5,194 nt of DNA from JBFMAE01 sp040756085 (GTDB lineage Bacteria > Desulfobacterota > BSN033 > UBA1163). The notes below the pieces were generated by a model. That model was not told the origin of the DNA. It searched no databases and worked only from the letters and a program-made list of their open reading frames with translations. This document shows positions 1-5,057 of the stretch, piece by piece (within the stretch, counting starts at the first letter, position 1; each line of letters opens with the position of its first letter). The stretch lies in assembly GCA_040756085.1 (NCBI GenBank), contig JBFMAE010000266.1:1-5194 (forward strand). The letters run 5' to 3'. Both the position numbers and the translations under genes were made by a program.

Positions 1-110
1 GTAATTCATCATGCCCAGAGGGCACCCACGAATGATGAAAATGATCACTGCGAACGAATTTCACGAATAAAACCTATTCGTGTCATTCGCTGTCATTCGT
101 GCTATTCTTT
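1..110. repeat. Intergenic composite inverted-repeat element upstream of ccsB
   Basis: No coding region is seen here. The stretch is built from short related words. CACGAATGA (27-35) is complementary to TCATTCGTG (93-101). Inside it, CACGAATA (62-69) and TATTCGTG (75-82) form an 8-bp hairpin with a 5-nt loop, and CGAAT (55-59) can pair with ATTCG (85-89) across a 2x2 internal loop. TGTCATTCG occurs twice in tandem (81-89, 91-99). A separate small hairpin, TGCCC/GGGCA with loop AGA, lies at 12-24. A 9-bp and an 8-bp nested complement in 100 bases exceeds chance expectation. The look is that of a dispersed intergenic repeat; other genomic copies cannot be seen from this window. It could also affect the leader of ccsB. 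Confidence 0.55.
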
Positions 111-132
111 TTTATTTTCTGAGTAATTGAAT

Positions 133-954
133 ATGAACGTCTATTTTTTTAAATTTGCCACTCTTTTTTATCTACTGGGGACACTGGCCTATCTATCCTA
201 TATCACCTTTCTTAAAAAGATCCTTTCCAATATAGCGGTGGCCATCGTTTCCATCGGCTTCGCCTCCCATTCCCTGGCTCTCCTGACAAGGTATGTGGAG
301 GCAGGTTATACCCCTGTGACTAATCTCCATGAATCCCTCTCCTTCTTTGCCTGGCTGATCATCGGTGTGCTCCTGTTAGCCAATCTAAAATACCAGATCA
401 AGGTCCTGGGCGCTTTCCTTACTCCGATTGCGCTCATCCTCATACTCTTTGCTCTCGCCCTCCCCAAGGAGATCTTACCTCTGGCTCCCGTATTGAAGAG
501 TATCTGGCATCCTTTTCATGTCATCTTCGCCTTTTTAGGCAATGCTATTTTCGCCCTCGCTTTCTGTTGCGGGATCATGTATCTGATTCAGGAAAATCAA
601 CTCAAATCGAAGAAGATGGGAGCTATTACGAAAAGGCTTCCTCCCCTGAAGGTCCTGGACGATCTGAACTATCAGTCCCTGACTTTCGGGTTTCCGCTAT
701 TGACCCTCGGGATTATCACGGGCGCTGTCTGGGCAGAATATGCCTGGGGACGATATTGGGGCTGGGATCCTAAAGAGACATGGTCCCTGATCACCTGGTT
801 TCTCTATGCAGCATTGCTTCACCAGCGTCTGACCGTTGGGTGGAGGGGTCGGAAAGCAGCCATCATGGCGATTATAGGATTCATGGCCGTCCTCTTCACT
901 TTTCTGGGTGTGAACCTTCTCCTTCCAGGACTTCATACCTATACCAACTGGTAG
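133..954 (+). CDS. ccsB: Cytochrome c biogenesis protein CcsB (CcsA/ResC family, System II)
   Basis: This is a polytopic inner-membrane protein of System II cytochrome c maturation, which handles haem and helps attach it to CXXCH apocytochromes on the outer face of the membrane. The 273-residue product has about eight hydrophobic segments (near 3-27, 35-52, 68-86, 91-110, 127-152, 184-202, 217-232, 242-263). The family's tryptophan-rich WWD motif is clear at 200-222 (AWGRYWGWDPKETW). H126/H129 (IWHPFHV) and H268 (LHTY, before the C-terminus) match the conserved histidine positions, and NLHESL (64-69) is also typical. ATG at 133 is preferred; a TTG six bases upstream is in frame, and GAG at 121-123 is only a weak ribosome site. 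It lies 154 bases ahead of hemA. The related membrane protein HemX is encoded next to hemA in Bacillus, so a HemX-like role in controlling HemA is an alternative. Family assignment is firm; the CcsB/CcsA name varies between databases. Confidence 0.9.
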   Translation: MNVYFFKFATLFYLLGTLAYLSYITFLKKILSNIAVAIVSIGFASHSLALLTRYVEAGYTPVTNLHESLSFFAWLIIGVLLLANLKYQIKVLGAFLTPIALILILFALALPKEILPLAPVLKSIWHPFHVIFAFLGNAIFALAFCCGIMYLIQENQLKSKKMGAITKRLPPLKVLDDLNYQSLTFGFPLLTLGIITGAVWAEYAWGRYWGWDPKETWSLITWFLYAALLHQRLTVGWRGRKAAIMAIIGFMAVLFTFLGVNLLLPGLHTYTNW

Positions 955-1108
955 GGTTTATAAAAATGGTGTTTGGGTAAGGGGTAAGAAATCCGTTTGG
1001 TCTTATGTCTATGGGTTAGGGCTAAATGATTAAAAGACCAATGACTTCACCTATAAACAAAACTGGCATCCTAACCTTAATCCTTATACAATAATTTTCT
1101 CTTTACTT
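955..1108 (+). promoter_or_regulatory. ccsB-hemA intergenic region, possible hemA leader and promoter
   Basis: This 154-base gap has no gene. It holds nested complementary segments: GTTTATA (956-962) with TATAAAC (1052-1058), GGTG (968-971) with CACC (1048-1051) directly inside it, and TTGGTCTT (997-1004) with AAGACCAA (1034-1041). GGTTAGG (1014-1020) could instead pair with CCTAACC (1070-1076), which crosses the inner stem. A possible sigma-70-like promoter is CTGGCA (1063-1068), 18-base spacer, TACAAT (1087-1092), which would give a leader of only about 10 bases before the hemA ATG. No Shine-Dalgarno is visible in the 20 bases before 1109. Single 7-8 bp matches are expected about once by chance in a region this size, so the fold is only suggestive. 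Confidence 0.3.
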
Positions 1109-2440
1109 ATGGAACTTCTTGTCATCGGATTAAATCATAAAACGGCGCCCATTGAGATTCGCGAATACCTCGCCTTCCCACAGGATAAGATGGAAGAAGC
1201 CCTCTCTAAGGTTCATGCTCTTCCTTCTCTAAAAGAAAACATGATCCTCTCTACATGTAATAGGGTGGAGATTTATGCGGCCACCCGAGAGACCGAAAAA
1301 GCCATTCACGATTTGAAGGAGTTCCTCTCCCAATACCATGGCATCTCCCTGAAGGAATTCGAAAAAAGTCTCTACTATCATATCGGAGAGGAGGCAGTGA
1401 GGCATATCTTCCGGGTCGCTTCAAGTCTCGATTCTATGGTCGTGGGTGAACCTCAAATCTTAGGCCAGATCAAGGATGCATACGATATCTCTCAACAGGC
1501 CAAAACCTCCGGTCTGATTCTCCATCGACTTCTCCACAGGGCCTTTCATGTTGCCAAACGGGTGAGAACGGAAACCAAAATCGGCAACAGCGCTGTTTCC
1601 ATTAGTTATGTTGCGGTGGAACTGGCCAAAAAAATCTTCGGCATCCTCGAAAAAAAGACCGTTCTCCTGATCGGTGCGGGCGAGATGAGTGAACTGGCAG
1701 CCCAGCATCTTGTCGCCGGAGGGGTGGAAAAAGTCCTGGTGACGAACCGGACCTACGAGCGGGCTGTGGCCCTCGCTCAGAGATTTAAAGGAGAGGCGAT
1801 CCCTTTTGAGGAGATGTCCCAGGGCTTGAGAAGGACAGACATCGTGATCAGTGCAACCGATGCGCCTCAATATCTCATCCGGCATGACCAGGTATCGAAG
1901 GTGATGAAAGAGCGAAAACAGAAACCGATCTTCTTTATCGACATCGCTGATCCTCGCGACATCGAACCCAAAGTCGGTGATATTGAGAACGTTTACCTCT
2001 ACAATATCGATGATCTCCAAAAAGTGGTCAACGATAACATCCAGGATCGAAATAAGGAGGCTGAAAAGGCAGAGACCATCGTTCAAGACGAGGTGATCAA
2101 GTTCGTCAACTGGTATCGATCTTTGGATGTTACGCCCACCATCGTCGCCTTGAGGAAAAAGTTTGAAGAGATAAGAAAGAAAGAGTTAGAAAAAACCCTT
2201 TCCCTCCACCCCGACTTATCCGACGAGGAGAAGAAATCCCTGGAGGCCCTCACTTCTGCCATCATCAACAAGATCCTCCATGACCCCCTTACCCTGCTCA
2301 AAAAGAAAGACGAGGGGTTGATGGCCGACCTTTACCTCGATTCCATCCGGGCCATTTTCCAACTTCCAGAAAAATCCCCGGAAGTATTTTCAGAAACATT
2401 CGAAGAAGAGAAAGAAAAAGAAGGACTCCTTATCGAATGA
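1109..2440 (+). CDS. hemA: Glutamyl-tRNA reductase
   Basis: NADPH-dependent cytosolic enzyme that reduces glutamyl-tRNA(Glu) to glutamate-1-semialdehyde, the first committed step of C5-pathway tetrapyrrole synthesis. The 443 residues cover the whole family. The N-terminal catalytic domain starts GLNHKTAPIEIRE (7-19) and has the nucleophile C50 in LSTCNRVE and H99 in AVRHIF. The signature SLDSMVVGEPQILGQIKDAY is at 106-125. The nucleotide-binding loop LLIGAGEMSELAA is at 186-198, with SATDAP (248-253), FIDIADPRDIEP (276-287) and YLYNIDDL (296-303). The C-terminal dimerisation helices include LHPDLSDEEKKSLEALT (366-382) and LHDPLTLLK (390-398), followed by a charged acidic tail. The ATG at 1109 gives the canonical N-terminus, although no ribosome site precedes it. 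Its stop overlaps the hemC start (ATGA), which implies translational coupling. Confidence 0.97.
   Translation: MELLVIGLNHKTAPIEIREYLAFPQDKMEEALSKVHALPSLKENMILSTCNRVEIYAATRETEKAIHDLKEFLSQYHGISLKEFEKSLYYHIGEEAVRHIFRVASSLDSMVVGEPQILGQIKDAYDISQQAKTSGLILHRLLHRAFHVAKRVRTETKIGNSAVSISYVAVELAKKIFGILEKKTVLLIGAGEMSELAAQHLVAGGVEKVLVTNRTYERAVALAQRFKGEAIPFEEMSQGLRRTDIVISATDAPQYLIRHDQVSKVMKERKQKPIFFIDIADPRDIEPKVGDIENVYLYNIDDLQKVVNDNIQDRNKEAEKAETIVQDEVIKFVNWYRSLDVTPTIVALRKKFEEIRKKELEKTLSLHPDLSDEEKKSLEALTSAIINKILHDPLTLLKKKDEGLMADLYLDSIRAIFQLPEKSPEVFSETFEEEKEKEGLLIE
2421..2425 (+). promoter_or_regulatory. Weak ribosome binding site for hemC
   Basis: AAGGA lies inside the end of hemA, 11 bases before the hemC ATG. 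The spacing is longer than ideal, so hemC translation probably depends on ribosomes finishing hemA at the ATGA overlap. Confidence 0.35.
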
Positions 2441-3378
2441 CGTCCCATGAACTGAGAATCGGAACCCGTGGAAGCCAGCTCGCCCTTTATCAGGCCAACT
2501 GGGTGAAGGAGAAGTTGGTCCAGACTCATCCCGATCTCAAGGTGACCCTAATCAAAATCAAGACCACAGGAGATAAAATTCAAGATGCGCCTCTGGCGAA
2601 GATCGGAGGAAAGGGTCTCTTTGTCAAGGAGATTGAGGAGGGGTTGATGGATCGAAGGATCGATCTTGCGGTCCACAGCATCAAGGATGTCCCCACAGAA
2701 CTTCCTGAGGGACTTCATCTTTCTGCAATCACAAAAAGAGAGGATCCCCGGGATGTCTTCATCTCGAAAGACGGAACGCTGCTCAAGGACCTTCCTCAAA
2801 GAGCGAAGATCGGAACAAGCAGCCTTAGACGGCAGGCTCAGCTCCTCCATTTTAGAGGAGATCTTCAGATGATTCCCTTAAGGGGTAATTTAGATACCCG
2901 GCTGAAGAAGTTAGAGACGATGAAACTGGACGGGATTGTCCTCGCCCTTGCAGGAGTGAGAAGGCTTGGACTTGAGTCGAGGATAACGGAAATCATTCCC
3001 ACGGAGATCTCCCTACCGGCGATTGGACAGGGGGCATTGGGAATTGAGACAAGAAAGAATGACGAAAGGGTTGAAAAACGAATCCAATTCCTCAATGACC
3101 CGCTTTCATTTGTCGCCGTTTCAGCAGAGAGGGCATTTCTCAAAAGATTGGAAGGAGGATGTCAGGTCCCGATCGCAGCTTTTGGTCGGATGATCGATTC
3201 CACCCTCCAAATCGATGGCCTCGTTGGAACGATTGATGGAAAACGTCTCATCAGACACCACATGGAGGGTCCGATAGAGAAAGCAGAGTCTCTGGGAATT
3301 GAGTTGGCTGAGATTCTTCTGAAGAAAGGAGCGGGGGAGATTCTCGAAGAGGTCTACAAAAGATCTCCGTCAGGTTAA
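2437..3378 (+). CDS. hemC: Porphobilinogen deaminase (hydroxymethylbilane synthase)
   Basis: Cytosolic enzyme that joins four porphobilinogen molecules into linear hydroxymethylbilane, using a covalent dipyrromethane cofactor. The 313 residues align with the E. coli enzyme without shifts at the key sites: R11 in RIGTRGSQLAL, the catalytic D84 in HSIKDVP (80-86), R131/R132 in GTSSLRRQ, R149 and R155 in PLRGNLDTR, R176, and cofactor-bearing C242 in EGGCQVP (239-245). Also seen are TTGDKI (43-48), KREDPRDVF (100-108) and LPAIGQGALGIE (193-204). The three-domain enzyme is complete, with a short C-terminal tail. The start is set by the ATGA overlap with hemA, and no other in-frame start fits. The stop codon falls inside a GGTTRA repeat array that continues to the hemD start, 13 bases further on. 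Confidence 0.98.
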   Translation: MTSHELRIGTRGSQLALYQANWVKEKLVQTHPDLKVTLIKIKTTGDKIQDAPLAKIGGKGLFVKEIEEGLMDRRIDLAVHSIKDVPTELPEGLHLSAITKREDPRDVFISKDGTLLKDLPQRAKIGTSSLRRQAQLLHFRGDLQMIPLRGNLDTRLKKLETMKLDGIVLALAGVRRLGLESRITEIIPTEISLPAIGQGALGIETRKNDERVEKRIQFLNDPLSFVAVSAERAFLKRLEGGCQVPIAAFGRMIDSTLQIDGLVGTIDGKRLIRHHMEGPIEKAESLGIELAEILLKKGAGEILEEVYKRSPSG

Positions 3379-3391
3379 GGTTGAGGTTAAG
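3373..3391 (+). repeat. GGTTRA hexamer tandem repeat at the hemC/hemD junction
   Basis: Three hexamers, GGTTAA GGTTGA GGTTAA, are followed by a final G. The first unit contains the hemC stop codon TAA (3376-3378), and the array ends directly against the hemD ATG at 3392. A related segment on the opposite strand ends the hemA leader: the reverse complement of 1063-1076 matches 13 of 14 bases of 3385-3398 (GGTTARGATGCCAG). That level of match is possible by chance, so kinship is tentative. Confidence 0.6.
3383..3386 (+). promoter_or_regulatory. Ribosome binding site for hemD within the hexamer array
   Basis: GAGG sits five bases before the hemD ATG at 3392, formed by the junction of the second and third hexamer. 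This favours 3392 over the in-frame ATG at 3416, which however has its own AAGG (3407-3410) five bases upstream. Confidence 0.5.
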
Positions 3392-4264
3392 ATGCCAGAA
3401 AGGGACAAGGATAAAATGAAAGGAAATGACTTGGGTAAATCCCCTCTTTCTGGAAAGAGAATTCTGATCACCCGTGCCCGTGATCAGTCGACCGTATTTT
3501 CAACACATCTCATGGACCTCGGAGCCGAGGTCATCGAATTTCCTACCATTGAGATCGTCCCTCCGACAAGTTGGAAAAAACTGGATCGGGCTATCAATCA
3601 ATTGAAATCCTATGACTGGATCATCTTTACCAGCGCCAATGGGGTCAATTTTTTCTGGCAGAGGTTGATCGGTAAAGGCCTGGATTCCCGTCTCCCCCCT
3701 TCTTTGAAGGTCTGTGCCATCGGGCCAGCCACAGCCTACCAATTAAAAGAGAAAGGAATTCTGGTCAACTACACACCAAAAGAATTTATTGCCGAAGCCA
3801 TCCTTAAAGGGTTCGAAAAGATGGCAATAAAGGGGAAACGAATCCTCTTGGCCCGTGCCAAAGTAGCCAGGGATATTCTGCCAAAAGGTTTGATAAAGAT
3901 GGGGGCAGAGGTTGATGTTGTGGAGACTTATCGAACGGTCAAACCAAAAGGAGGATCAAAGAGGTTGAGGCAACTCCTTATAGATGGAGGAATCGATGTC
4001 GTCACCTTCACCTCCTCTTCCACGGTCAACCACTTTGCTAAACTTCTCAAAAAAGAGGATCTGAAAAAACTTTTGAAAGATATTGCCATCGCCTGCATCG
4101 GACCGATCACTGCCCGGACATCAAAGGAGTGGGGGATGAAAGTTCAGATCCAGCCAAAAAAATATACGATCCCTGCTTTAACTCGTGCCATGGTGGAATA
4201 TTTCTCCCCTCACCTTTCCCCTCTCCCCAGAGGGGAGAGGGTGGGGGTGAGGGGGCATAAATGA
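3392..4264 (+). CDS. hemD: Uroporphyrinogen-III synthase with a repeat-encoded C-terminal extension
   Basis: Cytosolic enzyme that cyclises hydroxymethylbilane with inversion of ring D to give uroporphyrinogen III, the branch point to haem, sirohaem and corrinoids. Family marks in order: GKRILITRARDQ (21-32), FPTIEI (50-55), DWIIFTSANGVNFF (75-88), IGPATAYQLKEKG (110-122), LLARAKVARDILP (152-164), VETYRT (177-182), VVTFTSSSTVNHF (203-215) and IACIGPITARTSKEWG (233-248). The normal fold ends near YTIPALTRAMVEYF (258-271). Residues 272-290 are encoded by a GC-rich palindrome and look like an addition. The N-terminus reads like the linker after the methyltransferase half of CobA-HemD fusions, but only about 20 residues precede it. 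The start could be 3392 or 3416. The stop overlaps the next gene (ATGA). Sequence drift is normal for this poorly conserved family. Confidence 0.93.
   Translation: MPERDKDKMKGNDLGKSPLSGKRILITRARDQSTVFSTHLMDLGAEVIEFPTIEIVPPTSWKKLDRAINQLKSYDWIIFTSANGVNFFWQRLIGKGLDSRLPPSLKVCAIGPATAYQLKEKGILVNYTPKEFIAEAILKGFEKMAIKGKRILLARAKVARDILPKGLIKMGAEVDVVETYRTVKPKGGSKRLRQLLIDGGIDVVTFTSSSTVNHFAKLLKKEDLKKLLKDIAIACIGPITARTSKEWGMKVQIQPKKYTIPALTRAMVEYFSPHLSPLPRGERVGVRGHK
4206..4254. repeat. REP-like palindrome inserted in the 3' end of hemD
   Basis: Imperfect palindrome with a three-base loop (AGA, 4229-4231). The inner stem is ten perfect pairs (4219-4228 with 4232-4241), then one mismatch, three G-T pairs and nine more perfect pairs (4206-4214 with 4246-4254). 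It belongs in style to the widespread CCCTCACCC...CCCCAGAGGGG...GGTGAGGG intergenic repeats; when translated these give peptides such as LSPLPRGERVGVRG, which is what ends HemD here. It is in frame with hemD and lies next to the following start codon. No T tract follows, so it is not a standard intrinsic terminator. It should form a very stable mRNA hairpin. Confidence 0.85.
4249..4255 (+). promoter_or_regulatory. Ribosome binding site of the HAD gene, buried in the palindrome
   Basis: GAGGGGG ends five bases before the ATG at 4261 and is a strong Shine-Dalgarno-like run. Six of its seven bases belong to the outer stem of the palindrome, pairing with 4206-4211, so it would be hidden unless a ribosome translating hemD opens the hairpin. 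Confidence 0.55.
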
Positions 4265-4911
4265 GTCGATCTCAAATCGCCGTCATCCTCTTCGATCTTG
4301 GCAATGTCATCCTCCCCTTCAACCATTACCAGATAGCGGAAAAAATCTACCGATTCTCTCAAAAAAAAGAATTTCAGAATCCCGATAGGATATTTTCCTA
4401 CCTCTTCGATTTTGAAAAAGGGGCGGTTAATGGTTATGAAGTTGGAAAGGTATCCTCTCTGGAATTCTTCCAATCCCTGAAAGAATCTCTTCGCCTCTCT
4501 CTTTCCTTTGAGGAGTTTCTCCCCATCTGGAACGATATCTTTACCGAAGATCAAGAGGTCTCCGGGATCATCCGTTCTTTAAAAGGAAAGAAGAGACTCG
4601 GTTTGGTCTCGAATACCAACCCTCTCCATTTCGAATACATCATGAAAAGATTTCCCATTATCCAGACCTTTGAGAAATGGATTCTATCCCACGAGGTAGG
4701 ATTTAAAAAACCTGCTGTGGAGATTTTTCAAAAAGCACTCGAGTGGGCATCAGTCGAACCGGGGAAAATTCTCTTTATCGATGATATGAAAGGCCATGTT
4801 GAGGTGGCTGTCTCCTTAGGCATGCAGGGCATCCATTTTGTTTCCGCTCAACAACTAAAACAAGAATTATTGTTAAAACTGGATTCTGCGAGAACCCCTA
4901 TTGCCCTTTAG
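4261..4911 (+). CDS. HAD-superfamily phosphatase, YihX-like
   Basis: Probable cytosolic phosphatase acting on a small phosphorylated metabolite; the substrate is unknown. The 216 residues carry the four HAD motifs: nucleophile D12 in ILFDLGNVI (9-17), S117 in LVSNTN (115-120), K150 in GFKKP (147-151), and D174/D175 in LFIDDMKGH (171-179). The helical cap lies between motifs I and II (about 20-105). Motif I reads DLGN, so the usual second aspartate (position 14) is glycine, as in the E. coli glucose-1-phosphatase YihX, which this protein resembles in length and motif style. The start is set by the ATGA overlap with hemD and the GAGGGGG ribosome site. Its position implies co-expression with haem genes but does not prove a role in that pathway; a role in clearing a phosphorylated by-product is possible. 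The C-terminus is complete. Confidence 0.88.
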   Translation: MSRSQIAVILFDLGNVILPFNHYQIAEKIYRFSQKKEFQNPDRIFSYLFDFEKGAVNGYEVGKVSSLEFFQSLKESLRLSLSFEEFLPIWNDIFTEDQEVSGIIRSLKGKKRLGLVSNTNPLHFEYIMKRFPIIQTFEKWILSHEVGFKKPAVEIFQKALEWASVEPGKILFIDDMKGHVEVAVSLGMQGIHFVSAQQLKQELLLKLDSARTPIAL

Positions 4912-5057
4912 ACCTTCTTCTGACAACTTACCCATTAAAGAGAAATTGATCAACCTAACTAAAAGTTGGAATATTTACCTGGTTTCAGATTGTAATTAGG
5001 GACGTTGGTTCAAATACAACTTGATTTTGGTAGAGGATAGGAGTAGGATACGGGCAT
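4912..5057. other. Non-coding stretch after the HAD gene
   Basis: No gene is recognised. A weak hairpin, CTAACT/AGTTGG with loop AAA (4955-4969), includes one G-T pair and is not followed by a T run, so no convincing intrinsic terminator for the operon is seen. The composition is more AT-rich than the genes. Purine-rich GAGGATAGGAGTAGGA (about 5033-5048) may be the former ribosome site of the transposase remnant that follows. Confidence 0.4.

Noticed and set aside
27..101. CRISPR-like repeats before ccsB
   Set aside because: The repeated words are 8-9 bases, irregularly spaced and in both orientations; there are no repeat-spacer units.
1460..2086. 208-codon minus-strand open frame opposite hemA
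   Set aside because: No recognisable domain; hemA on the other strand is complete and highly conserved, so this is a shadow frame.
4206..4254. Rho-independent terminator at the end of hemD
   Set aside because: The hairpin is strong but lies inside hemD coding sequence, overlaps the next gene's ribosome site and is not followed by a T run.
4210..4554. Minus-strand open frame ending in LTPTLSPLGRGER
   Set aside because: Its apparent motif is only the antisense translation of the palindrome, and the rest is a shadow of the HAD gene.
5002..5021. GGTTCAAAT resembling a tRNA T-arm
   Set aside because: The flanking bases do not form a five-pair T stem, and no acceptor stem, anticodon arm or CCA end is present.
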